NCBI RefSeq assembly: GCF_041245805.1
Contig: NZ_CP162490.1
Location: 1,775,001 to 1,839,000 of the forward strand
From: Xanthomonas sp. DAR 34887
GTDB lineage: Bacteria > Pseudomonadota > Gammaproteobacteria > Xanthomonadales > Xanthomonadaceae
Direction: 5' to 3'
DNA: 64,000 bases
The position numbers were made by a program, and so were the translations under genes. Under the pieces are notes generated by a model. That model worked only from the letters and a program-made list of their open reading frames with translations. It did not search any database and was not told the origin of the DNA. This document shows positions 1-7,505 of the stretch, one piece after another; the first letter of the stretch is position 1; each line of letters begins with the position of its first letter.

Positions 1-1395
1 ACCAAGCGATTCGACTGGTTCCGCGGCTACCACGTGGGCGGTCGCTCGCTGATGTGGGGACGGCAGAGCTATCGCCTGTCGGACCTGGATTTCCAGGCGA
101 ACCTCAAGGACGGCATCGCCACCGATTGGCCGATCCGCTACGCCGACATCGCGCCCTGGTACGACTACGTGGAGAAGTTCGCCGGCATCGCCGGCACGCG
201 CGAGGGGTTGGACGTGTTGCCCGACGGCGAATTCCTGCCGCCGATTCCGTTGAACATCGTCGAAAAGGACGTGGCTGCGCGGATCAAGAAAGCCTTCGGC
301 GGAACCAGGCACCTGATCCACTCGCGCACCGCGAACATCACCAAGCCCATGGTCGAGCAGGGCCGGGTCAACTGCCAGTATCGCAACAAGTGCATCCTGG
401 GCTGTCCGTTCGGCGCCTATTTCTCGACCCAGTCGGCGACGCTGCCGGCGGCCATGAAGACCGGCAACCTGACCTTGCGGCCGTTCTCCATCGTCAAGGA
501 AGTGCTCTACGACAAGGACCGCAAGCGTGCGCGAGGCGTGGAGATCATCGATGCCGAGAGCGGACAGACCTACCAGTACACGGCCAATGTCATCTTCCTC
601 AACGCCTCGTCCTTCAACTCGACCTGGCTGCTGATGAACTCGGCCACCGATGTCTGGGAAGGCGGGCTGGGCTCTTCGTCCGGCGAACTTGGGCACAACG
701 TGATGGACCATCATTTCGGCGCGGGCGCCTCCGGCCGGGTCGAGGGCTACGAAGACAAGTACTACTTCGGCCGTCGTCCGTGCGGCTTCTACATTCCCCG
801 TTTCCGTAACGTCGCCGCTGACAAGCGTGGCTACCTGCGCGGGTTCGGCTACCAGGGCGGCGCCAGCCGCACCGGCTGGTCGCGCGAGATCGCCGAGCTG
901 AACATCGGCGCGGACCTGAAGGACGCGCTGACCGTGCCGGGCGAGTGGCGCATCGGCATGACCGGATTCGGCGAGATGCTGCCGCACCACGACAATACGA
1001 TTCGCCTGGACCCGCAGCGCAAGGACAAATGGGGGCTGCCGGTGCTGGCGATGGACGTGTCCCTGCGCGCCAACGAAAAGGCGATGCGCAAGGACATGGC
1101 CGCCGATGCCGCCGAGATGTTCGAGGCCGCCGGGGTCAAGGACGTGCAGATGCACGATGACGACTACGCGCCCGGCAAGGGCATCCACGAAATGGGGACC
1201 GCGCGCATGGGCCGCGACCGCAAGAATTCGGTGCTGAACCAGCACAACCAGGTGTGGGATGCGCCGAACGTCTACGTGACCGACGGCGCCTGCATGACCT
1301 CCAGCGCCTGCGTGAATCCCTCGCTGACCTACATGGCGCTGACGGCGCGGGCAGCGGACCATGCGGTGCGCGAGCTGAAAGCGGGGAACCTGTGA
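1..1395 (+). CDS. GMC family FAD-dependent oxidoreductase (5' end outside window)
   Basis: Flavoprotein of the glucose-methanol-choline family, expected to oxidise a sugar or glycoside hydroxyl and pass electrons to partner proteins. The frame is open from base 1, so the start and the N-terminal FAD-binding GxGxxG lie upstream. Near the 5' edge GGRSLMWGR fits the conserved substrate-domain region. The C-terminal catalytic pair is visible: His in GIHEMGTARMG and Asn in SACVNPSLTYMAL, close to the end as usual. Four cysteines sit close together around the CQYRNKCILGC segment, which could bind a metal or cluster, as seen in some sugar dehydrogenases. The stop overlaps the start of the next gene by one base, which indicates translational coupling. 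With a subunit 3-like partner and a cytochrome c nearby, the set resembles the Caulobacter lactose 3-dehydrogenase system; the exact substrate is inferred, not shown. Confidence 0.9.
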   Translation, partial: TKRFDWFRGYHVGGRSLMWGRQSYRLSDLDFQANLKDGIATDWPIRYADIAPWYDYVEKFAGIAGTREGLDVLPDGEFLPPIPLNIVEKDVAARIKKAFGGTRHLIHSRTANITKPMVEQGRVNCQYRNKCILGCPFGAYFSTQSATLPAAMKTGNLTLRPFSIVKEVLYDKDRKRARGVEIIDAESGQTYQYTANVIFLNASSFNSTWLLMNSATDVWEGGLGSSSGELGHNVMDHHFGAGASGRVEGYEDKYYFGRRPCGFYIPRFRNVAADKRGYLRGFGYQGGASRTGWSREIAELNIGADLKDALTVPGEWRIGMTGFGEMLPHHDNTIRLDPQRKDKWGLPVLAMDVSLRANEKAMRKDMAADAAEMFEAAGVKDVQMHDDDYAPGKGIHEMGTARMGRDRKNSVLNQHNQVWDAPNVYVTDGACMTSSACVNPSLTYMALTARAADHAVRELKAGNL

Positions 1396-1970
1396 TGGAA
1401 CGCCGCGACCTGCTGAAGATGATCCTCGCCGCCACGGGCGCGGCCATGGTCGGCCTGCCCGCGCTGGGGCATGGACAGGCGCCGGCCGGCGGGGCGAAGA
1501 ACGCGTTCTCCGCCGCCGAGGTCGGCACGCTGGACGAGATCGCCGAGACCATCCTGCCGCGGACCAAGACGCCGGGCGCGAAGGACGCCGGCGTAGGCCT
1601 GTTCATGGCGCAATTCGTCACCGACTGCTACACCGCCCGGCAGCAGGCGACGTTCCGCGCCGGCCTGGTCGAGATCGACAAACGCGCCGGCGGCCGATTC
1701 GTGTCGCTGACGCCGCAGGCGCGCACCGAGCTGCTGCGCGCGCTGGATGCGGAGGCCAGGAAGCACGCCGTCAGAACGACCGATACCGGCACCGCCGAAA
1801 CGGCGGACGCGATGCCGCATTACTTCACGATGATCAAGCAGCTGTCCATCTTCAGCTTCTTCTCCTCGAAGGTCGCGGCGACCGAAGTGCTGCGCTACGT
1901 CGCCGTGCCGGGCCGCTACGATGGCGACATGGCCTATGCCCCGGGTACGCCTGCCTGGGCGACCAACTGA
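1395..1970 (+). CDS. gluconate 2-dehydrogenase subunit 3 family protein, Tat-exported
   Basis: Small partner subunit of a GMC-type dehydrogenase, 191 residues. The N-terminus MERRDLLKMILAATGA is a twin-arginine signal, and proteins of this family are typically exported folded together with the flavoprotein subunit, so the complex probably works in the periplasm. The segment LDEIAETILPRTKTPGAKDAG is the usual conserved block after the signal. The start codon overlaps the stop of the preceding oxidoreductase in a TGATG arrangement, which fixes both the start and the coupling. A longer reading frame beginning about 140 bases upstream is rejected because it lies inside the oxidoreductase gene and lacks the Tat signal. 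Its role is inferred as chaperone or electron-transfer subunit for the oxidoreductase. Confidence 0.85.
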   Translation: MERRDLLKMILAATGAAMVGLPALGHGQAPAGGAKNAFSAAEVGTLDEIAETILPRTKTPGAKDAGVGLFMAQFVTDCYTARQQATFRAGLVEIDKRAGGRFVSLTPQARTELLRALDAEARKHAVRTTDTGTAETADAMPHYFTMIKQLSIFSFFSSKVAATEVLRYVAVPGRYDGDMAYAPGTPAWATN

Positions 1971-2014
1971 TGGACAGCAATGGTGCGCCCATGTACCACT
2001 TCCTCGGGAACAAC

Positions 2015-2758
2015 ATGACCAGATCCCTCCTGACGGCGGCCTGCCTGCTGGCCGCGGCGCCTGCGTTCGCGCAGGCCAGCGACGACCCGTCGCGCGATCC
2101 GAAGACGACCGAGGTATGGAAGCCGGTACCCGCGATGGTGGCCACGCCCCCGGGCCGGGCGCCTTCCGACGCGATCGTGCTGTTCGATGGCAAGGATCTC
2201 TCGGCCTGGGAATCGGAAGAGGGCGGTCGCGTACCCTGGACCGTCGCCGGCGGCGCGCTGACCGTGGTGCCGGGAAGCAAGGGCATCCGCACCAAGCAGC
2301 GCTTCTGCGACATCCAGCTGCATGTGGAATGGCGCACGCCCACCGCGACCCGCGGCTTCGACGGTCAGCAGCGGGGCAACAGCGGCATCTTCCTGCAGGA
2401 ACTGTACGAGCTGCAGGTGCTCGACAGCTACAACAACCCGACCTATGCCAACGGCCAGGCCGGCGCGATCTACAAGCAGGCCATTCCGCTGGTGAACGCA
2501 TCGCGCGCGCCCGGCGAGTGGCAGGCCTACGACATCATCTGGAAGGCGCCCCGCTTCTCGCAGGGCGGCGGGCTCACTGCACCCGCGCGCATCACCGTCC
2601 TGCACAACGGCGTGTTGGTGCAGGACGACACCGTGCTGTCGGGCAAGACCGAGTACATCGGCGCACCGTCGTACGCGCCGCATGCGTGCGCGCCGATCTC
2701 GCTGCAGGAGCACGATTCCAAGGTCAGCTACCGCAACATCTGGGTGCGCGAACTGTAG
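2015..2758 (+). CDS. secreted DUF1080 (3-keto-disaccharide hydrolase-type) protein
   Basis: Predicted periplasmic protein of 247 residues with a Sec signal (MTRSLLTAACLLAAAPAFA) followed by a single DUF1080 concanavalin-like domain (PF06439). Typical family features are visible: LFDGKDLSAWES near residue 60, GNSGIFLQ near 130, YELQVLDS, and the C-terminal YRNIWVREL. Members of this family have recently been shown to cleave 3-keto-glycosides by elimination and hydration chemistry. That fits the neighbouring GMC dehydrogenase, which could supply the 3-keto substrate. The start at 2015 was chosen because it gives a clean signal peptide; in-frame ATGs at 1970 and 1991 would add 15 or 8 residues and cannot be excluded. 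Position 1970 would overlap the previous stop by one base. Confidence 0.82.
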   Translation: MTRSLLTAACLLAAAPAFAQASDDPSRDPKTTEVWKPVPAMVATPPGRAPSDAIVLFDGKDLSAWESEEGGRVPWTVAGGALTVVPGSKGIRTKQRFCDIQLHVEWRTPTATRGFDGQQRGNSGIFLQELYELQVLDSYNNPTYANGQAGAIYKQAIPLVNASRAPGEWQAYDIIWKAPRFSQGGGLTAPARITVLHNGVLVQDDTVLSGKTEYIGAPSYAPHACAPISLQEHDSKVSYRNIWVREL

Positions 2759-2783
2759 CGCCGGCGCGCGGCTGGCGCCGGCG
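2759..2783. terminator. bidirectional hairpin between convergent genes
   Basis: An 8-bp perfect inverted repeat (CGCCGGCG, 9-base loop, CGCCGGCG) fills the short gap between the convergent DUF1080 and cytochrome c genes. There is no T-run, so it is only a plausible terminator for both directions. Confidence 0.5.
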
Positions 2784-2785
2784 TC

Positions 2786-3082
2786 CTATTGCGCCAGGAA
2801 GCTCGCGATGTCGTCGACATCCTGTTGCGACAACTGAGGGAAGGGCGGCATCAGTCCGCCGCCGTTCCTGATCTTCTGCTTGACCTGCGCCGCGTCCAGC
2901 CGCTTGCCGACATCGGTGAGCGCGGGGAACGTGCCTGCGACGCCGGCGCGATCCGCGCCGTGGCAGGCTGCGCAGTTCGTTGCGTAGAGCCGCGCGCCGG
3001 CCGCCGGATCGTCCTTGGGCCAGGCGGTGGTCGCAAGCGTCGCTCCAAACAGGAACACGGCCGCGGTCAGGATCGTCTTCAA
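2786..3082 (-). CDS. small periplasmic cytochrome c (TTG start)
   Basis: Class I c-type cytochrome of 98 residues. A Sec signal (KTILTAAVFLFGATLATTAWP) precedes a single haem motif CAACH near residue 40, and a distal Met ligand is available in GGLMPPFPQLS. The likely job is to accept electrons from the GMC dehydrogenase encoded convergently and deliver them to the respiratory chain. The start is a TTG at 3082: the sequence AAAGGAG lies 7 bases upstream and translation from there begins directly with the signal peptide. An upstream ATG at 3310 would instead read about 76 residues of arginine- and proline-rich sequence through the preceding gene and is rejected. It is the last gene of the five-gene minus-strand operon, 19 bases after the isomerase. 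Confidence 0.87.
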   Translation of the reverse strand: MKTILTAAVFLFGATLATTAWPKDDPAAGARLYATNCAACHGADRAGVAGTFPALTDVGKRLDAAQVKQKIRNGGGLMPPFPQLSQQDVDDIASFLAQ

Positions 3083-3101
3083 GCTGGGGCTCCTTTGCGT
3101 G

Positions 3102-3956
3102 CTAGCGCTGTGCGCTGGCGGGCAGGTGTTCGCGCAGATAGTCCGCACCGGTCCGGATGACCGTGGCCGGGTCGCGCGGATGGTCGTGCTCGATGATGTA
3201 CCAGCGCACGCCGGCACCCGCCGCGGCAGGCAGGATCGCGTTCCAGTCCAGCACGCCGCGGCCCACGGCGGCGAAGCCGCCCTCGTCCTCGGCCTGGCCT
3301 TTCGGGGCATTGTCCTTGGCGTGGACCGCGAACATGCGGCCCTTGAACTTGCCCAGCATCACTGCCGGGTCGTGGCCGGCGCGCGCGACCCAGGCCAGGT
3401 CCAGCTCGGTCTGGAGATCGGGGCCGGCCGCGGCGAACAGCAGTTCCAGGCCGGTCCTGCCATCGAAATCGACCAGTTCGAAGTCGTGGTTGTGGTAGGC
3501 CAATTGCATGCCCTTGGCCTTTGCGCGCTTGGCGATCTGGCCCAGCTCCTTGCCCAATGCAGTCCAGCCGGCGGCATCGGTCGGCCGATCCTTCTCGGCC
3601 AGATAAGGCACCACCAGCGTCGTGTTGCCGATCGACCGGTTGAAGGCCACCGCGCCGTCCAGGTCCTTGCGCAGATCGGCCAGTTGCACGTGCGAGGAGA
3701 TCGCCTTGATCGAATACTTGTCCAGCAACTGCTTGAGTTCCGCAGCGCTGACGTTCTGCGTGCCGACGGTTTCCACCGCGGCCACGCCTGCGTCGTGGAC
3801 GATCTTCAACTGTTGGTCGAGCGAGCCGGCGTTGCGCAGCGTGTACATCTGCACCGCGATGGGCGCCTGCGGGCCAGCGGCGTCGCGTGCGAAGGCGGGC
3901 AGGGCGACGAGGAGCAGCAGGGCGAGGGTCGCGGTCCTGCGTGTCGGTGTGTTCAT
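3102..3956 (-). CDS. exported sugar phosphate isomerase/epimerase-like TIM barrel protein
   Basis: Xylose isomerase-like TIM barrel (AP endonuclease 2 family), 284 residues. The N-terminus MNTPTRRTATLALLLLVALPAFA is a Sec signal, so the protein should act in the periplasm, unlike the second isomerase of this operon. Family features include VQMYTLRNAG at the first strand, YHNHDFEL, a DLAWVARAG segment with likely metal ligands, and a late HAKDNAP. Exported members often sit beside DUF1080 proteins and Gfo/Idh/MocA oxidoreductases in sugar-catabolic clusters. Related proteins have been linked to epimerisation or processing of 3-keto sugars; that role here is inferred. The gap to the upstream dehydrogenase gene is 19 bases. 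Confidence 0.85.
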   Translation of the reverse strand: MNTPTRRTATLALLLLVALPAFARDAAGPQAPIAVQMYTLRNAGSLDQQLKIVHDAGVAAVETVGTQNVSAAELKQLLDKYSIKAISSHVQLADLRKDLDGAVAFNRSIGNTTLVVPYLAEKDRPTDAAGWTALGKELGQIAKRAKAKGMQLAYHNHDFELVDFDGRTGLELLFAAAGPDLQTELDLAWVARAGHDPAVMLGKFKGRMFAVHAKDNAPKGQAEDEGGFAAVGRGVLDWNAILPAAAGAGVRWYIIEHDHPRDPATVIRTGADYLREHLPASAQR

Positions 3957-3975
3957 GGAGCAGTTCTCCCGGGGT

Positions 3976-5100
3976 TCAATCGATGGATGTCCAGGCGCGC
4001 GTCCTGGCCGAGGCGATGACGCGGTCGACGATCAGCGCCGAGCGCACGCCGTCTTCGAAGGTGGGCAAGCCGTCCGGCCGCTCGCCGTCGATGGCGCGAT
4101 AGGTGTCGGCGACGAACGCCTCGAAGCAATCGCCATAGCCTTGCGCGTGCCCGGCCGGCAGCGTCGCCAGCCGGCGTTGTTCGGCGCTGCCGGCACCCGG
4201 GCCGCGCACGAAGATTTCCTCGCGCTGGTCGGGCCGGCCGATCCACAGCCGCTCGGCGTCCTCCTGATCGAACGCCACGCTGGCCCTGGCGCCGTCGATC
4301 TCGAACCAGAGGCGATTGCGGCGACCTGCCGATACCTGGCTGACCGTCAACGCCGCCAGCGTGCCCGCGCCGGTTCTGAACATCGCCGCGGCCACATCCT
4401 CGCTGGAAACCGCCTGCATCGCGCCGCCCGCCGCTGGCGTGGTGAAGCTCTGCCCGGTGAGCGCGCCGCGCTCGGCGATCACCGTGGCGAACGCCGCGCT
4501 GACCTCGGCGAAACGCTCGCCGCCGACCCATTCCACCAGGTCGCACCAGTGCGAGCCGATGTCGGCGAACACGCGCGACGCGCCGCCCAGTGCCGGGTCC
4601 ACGCGCCAGTTGTTGCTGGCGGGGTCCAGCAGCCAGTCCTGCAGGTAGCTGCCGTGGATCAGCCGCAGCGGCCCCAGGTCGCCCTGCGCGATGCGCGCAC
4701 GCGCCTCGCGGACCACCGGGTGGTAGCGGTAGACGAAGGGCACTGTGGCGACCAGCCCGGTCGAGGCGGCCAGTGCGGCCAGGGCCTGGGCGTCCTGCAA
4801 GGTGGTGGCCAGCGGCTTCTCGCAGATCACGTGCTTGCCGGCGTGCAGCGCCGCCTGCGCCATCGCGCGGTGCAGATGGTTGGGCGTGCACACGTGCACG
4901 ACCTGCACCTGCGGATCGGCGACCACGTCCTCGATGTCGCGATAGGCGCGCGGCACGTTCCAGGATTGCGCCACGTCGCGTGCGCGTTGCGGCGAAGAGG
5001 CGGCGACGCCGCGGACCGCGGCGCCGGCCAGCAGCGCCGCGCGACGATGTACGGCGCCGATCATGCCCGTGCCGACGATGGCGATTCCAAGCTTGGTCAT
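3976..5100 (-). CDS. Gfo/Idh/MocA family NAD(P)-dependent oxidoreductase
   Basis: Cytoplasmic sugar dehydrogenase of 374 residues. The N-terminal Rossmann fold carries the nucleotide-binding motif GTGMIG at residues 10-15 and the family's EKP signature (HVICEKPLATT, about residue 95), where Lys is catalytic. A C-terminal alpha/beta domain carries the substrate site with DIGSHWCDLVEW, whose His is the usual catalytic partner. In this context it could reduce a 3-keto sugar back to the parent hexose or oxidise the imported product; the substrate is unknown. The start at 5100 gives the canonical MTKLGIAIVGTG beginning. A longer reading without this start would run into the transporter gene and is rejected. 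The gap to the MFS gene is 11 bases. Confidence 0.9.
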   Translation of the reverse strand: MTKLGIAIVGTGMIGAVHRRAALLAGAAVRGVAASSPQRARDVAQSWNVPRAYRDIEDVVADPQVQVVHVCTPNHLHRAMAQAALHAGKHVICEKPLATTLQDAQALAALAASTGLVATVPFVYRYHPVVREARARIAQGDLGPLRLIHGSYLQDWLLDPASNNWRVDPALGGASRVFADIGSHWCDLVEWVGGERFAEVSAAFATVIAERGALTGQSFTTPAAGGAMQAVSSEDVAAAMFRTGAGTLAALTVSQVSAGRRNRLWFEIDGARASVAFDQEDAERLWIGRPDQREEIFVRGPGAGSAEQRRLATLPAGHAQGYGDCFEAFVADTYRAIDGERPDGLPTFEDGVRSALIVDRVIASARTRAWTSID

Positions 5101-5111
5101 CAGGTGGGTTC

Positions 5112-6329
5112 TCAGGGCGAGGAGGGCGAAGCCGCGACTGCCGGCCGGTCGCGGAACAGCAACAGGAAGGCGATCAGCACGACCAGCGCCACGCCTGCCG
5201 GAAACAGCCAGATCTGCTGCCAGTCCGGGCCCGCCGCCGTGGTGTAGTGCTCCACGACGGCGCCGGACAGGAAGGTGCCGATCAACATGCCCACACCGTA
5301 CGTGGCCAGGGTGATGAAGCCCTGCGCGCTGCTGCGCGCGGCGGGGCCGGCATGCGCATCGGTGTAGATCTGGCCGGTGACGAAGAAGAAGTCGTAGCAG
5401 ATGCCGTGCAGCACGATACCGATCACCAGCAGGGAGAAGCCGCCGCCCGCATCGCCGAAGGCGAACAGGGCATAGCGCAGCACCCACGCGGCCATGCCCA
5501 CGGCCAGCATCGTCTTGACGCCAAGGCGCACGAACAGGAACGGCATGGCCAGCATCAGCAGCACTTCGGACACCTGGCCCAGCGATTGCAGGCCGGCCGC
5601 GCCGCGCACGCCCAGATCGTTGAGATACGGGTTGGTGAAGTTGTAGTAGAACGCCAGCGGGATGCAGATGGCGATGGAGGCCAGGAAGAACACCAGGTAG
5701 GAGCGCGACTTCAGCAGCCGCAGCGAGTCCAGTCCCAGCACCTGTCCCAGTCCGGCGTCGCGCTGTCGCGCCAGCGGCGGCGTGTGCGGCAGGGTGAAGG
5801 CATACAGGCCCAGGGCCAGCGACGCCAGCGCCGCCATCCGGAAGGTCAGCTCGAGCCGGTGCGCCTGTTCCCAGCCCAGCCAGCCGATCAGCACGCCGGC
5901 CACGATCCAGCCGACGCTGCCGGCCACGCGCACCGGCGGAAACTGCTTTTCAGGCGATTGCATGTGCCGCATCGCCACACTGTTGGCCAGCGCCAGCGTC
6001 GGCATGAACAGCAGCATGTAGGCCATGACGCAGGCGGAGAACATGCCGAAGCTGGTCGCCGTCGACGCCAGCCACATGAGCACGGCGCCGGCGAGGTGCA
6101 GTACCCCGAGGATGCGTTGCGCCGCGAAGTAGCGATCGGCGATCAGGCCGACCAGGAACGGCGCCACGATGGCGCCGATGGACTGGCTGAGGAAGGCCGT
6201 GGCCACCTGGCTCGCGCTGGCGTGCAGGGGACCCTGCACCAGGTACGTGCCCAGGGTCACGAACCATGCCCCCCAGATGAAGAACTGCAGAAACATCATC
6301 GCGCCCAAGCGCGACATGGTGTGCGTCAT
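5112..6329 (-). CDS. MFS transporter, nucleoside:H+ symporter (NHS) type
   Basis: Inner-membrane carrier of 405 residues with about twelve hydrophobic segments. The start MTHTMSRLGAMMFLQFFIWGAWFVTLG is characteristic of the NupG/XapB-like nucleoside-symporter branch of the major facilitator superfamily. In xanthomonads and Bacteroidetes this branch is frequently found in sugar-catabolic operons beside Gfo/Idh/MocA enzymes and TIM-barrel isomerases, so an oxidised sugar or glycoside is a likelier substrate than a nucleoside. It lies 27 bases after the isomerase gene and 11 bases before the dehydrogenase gene, in the same operon. Confidence 0.87.
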   Translation of the reverse strand: MTHTMSRLGAMMFLQFFIWGAWFVTLGTYLVQGPLHASASQVATAFLSQSIGAIVAPFLVGLIADRYFAAQRILGVLHLAGAVLMWLASTATSFGMFSACVMAYMLLFMPTLALANSVAMRHMQSPEKQFPPVRVAGSVGWIVAGVLIGWLGWEQAHRLELTFRMAALASLALGLYAFTLPHTPPLARQRDAGLGQVLGLDSLRLLKSRSYLVFFLASIAICIPLAFYYNFTNPYLNDLGVRGAAGLQSLGQVSEVLLMLAMPFLFVRLGVKTMLAVGMAAWVLRYALFAFGDAGGGFSLLVIGIVLHGICYDFFFVTGQIYTDAHAGPAARSSAQGFITLATYGVGMLIGTFLSGAVVEHYTTAAGPDWQQIWLFPAGVALVVLIAFLLLFRDRPAVAASPSSP

Positions 6330-6356
6330 GGCTTCCCCTCCCAGGGCGATCGTGGC

Positions 6357-7409
6357 TCAGGTCCCCAGCATGCGGCGCAGCGATTGCGCATCGGCGCCGC
6401 TGTCGGCGAAGTCGTCGAAGGCGCGTTCGGTCACGCGGATGATGTGCTCGCGGATGAACGCGGCCCCCTCGCGTGCGCCGTCTTCCGGATGCTTCAGGCA
6501 GCACTCCCATTCCAGCACCGCCCAGCCCGGAAAATCGTATTGCGCGAACTTCGAGAAGATCGCCTTGAAGTCGATCTGGCCATCGCCGAGCGAACGGAAC
6601 CGTCCCGGGCGATCGATCCAGTCCTGGTAACCGCCGTAGACGCCGCTGCGCGCGCTGGCGCGATACTCCGCGTCCTTGACGTGGAAGATGCCGATGCGCG
6701 CGTGATACCGGTCGATGAAGCCCAGGTAATCCATCTGCTGCAGCAGCAGGTGGCTGGGGTCGTACAGGATCCTGGCGCGCGGATGGTGGTCGACCACCTC
6801 GAGGAAGCGCTCGAAGGTCGCGCCGTCGTGCAGGTCCTCGCCGGGGTGGATCTCGAAGCACAGGTCCACGCCGCAGGCATCGAAGGCATCCAGGATGGGG
6901 CGCCAGCGGCGGCCGAGTTCGGCGAAGGCTTCGTCCACCAGCCCAGGGGGGCGTTGCGGCCAGGGATAGAAGTAAGGCCAGGCCAGTGCGCCGGAGAACG
7001 TGGCATGTGCGGTCAACCCGAGGCGCTGGCTCGCCTTGGCGGCCAACAGCAACTGCTGCACCGCCCAGGCCTGGCGGGCGGCGGGATCGCCGCGCTTGTC
7101 CGGCGGCGCGAATCCGTCGAACAACTGGTCGTAAGCGGGGTGGACGGCGACCAGTTGCCCCTGCAGGTGGGTGGACAGCTCGGTGATCTGCAGGCCGTGT
7201 CCGGCCAGCATGCCGGCGAGGTCGTCGCAGTACGCCTGGCTCTGCGCGGCCTGGGCCAGGTCGAACAGGTGCGGCGTGCTGGTCGGCACTTGTACGCCGC
7301 GGTATCCCAGACCCGCGGCCCACGCGGCCAGCGTGTCCAGGCGATCGAAGGGAGGTGTGTCGCCGATGAACTGCGCCAGGAACAGCGCCGGACCCTTGAG
7401 CGTCTTCAA
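6357..7409 (-). CDS. cytoplasmic sugar phosphate isomerase/epimerase (TTG start)
   Basis: Xylose isomerase-like TIM barrel of 350 residues without a signal peptide. Metal-ligand regions are visible: CFEIHPGEDLHDG, YDPSHLLLQQMDY, HVKDAEYR, and the C-terminal VLEWECC. The start is taken as TTG at 7409, giving KTLKGPALFLAQF, the usual beginning of this family; GAGG lies 9 bases upstream. An ATG at 7439 exists in frame, but it falls inside the operator palindrome and would add ten unrelated residues. This is the first gene of the five-gene operon reading down to the cytochrome, placed directly after a LacI-type operator. The product may isomerise or epimerise the imported keto sugar; the substrate is not determined by sequence. 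Confidence 0.87.
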   Translation of the reverse strand: MKTLKGPALFLAQFIGDTPPFDRLDTLAAWAAGLGYRGVQVPTSTPHLFDLAQAAQSQAYCDDLAGMLAGHGLQITELSTHLQGQLVAVHPAYDQLFDGFAPPDKRGDPAARQAWAVQQLLLAAKASQRLGLTAHATFSGALAWPYFYPWPQRPPGLVDEAFAELGRRWRPILDAFDACGVDLCFEIHPGEDLHDGATFERFLEVVDHHPRARILYDPSHLLLQQMDYLGFIDRYHARIGIFHVKDAEYRASARSGVYGGYQDWIDRPGRFRSLGDGQIDFKAIFSKFAQYDFPGWAVLEWECCLKHPEDGAREGAAFIREHIIRVTERAFDDFADSGADAQSLRRMLGT

Positions 7410-7423
7410 CGTGATTCGCCTCG

Positions 7424-7439
7424 ATGCAATCGATTGCAT
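7424..7439. promoter_or_regulatory. LacI-family operator (perfect 16-bp palindrome)
   Basis: ATGCAATCGATTGCAT is a perfect palindrome that fits the LacI/GalR pattern TGNAANCGNTTNCA with central CG. It lies 15 bases upstream of the TTG start of the isomerase gene and just downstream of an AT-rich -10-like stretch (minus-strand TAGGATAAAT, about 7440-7449). That is the right place for repression of the minus-strand operon. The divergent LacI regulator starts 67 bases away. Confidence 0.8.
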
Positions 7440-7505
7440 TTATCCTAGCATGGGCCTCCCGCAAGACCCGTTGTGCACTGCACAGCAGAAAGAAGACACT
7501 ACGTC

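Noticed and set aside
7439..7439. ATG at 7439 as start of the isomerase
   Set aside because: It lies inside the LacI-type operator, adds ten non-conserved residues, and the TTG at 7409 has both a ribosome site and the family's usual beginning.
4590..7448. A 952-codon open frame on the plus strand
   Set aside because: It is antisense to the transporter, dehydrogenase and isomerase genes, is Arg/His/Gln-rich with no domains, and arises from high GC at third positions.
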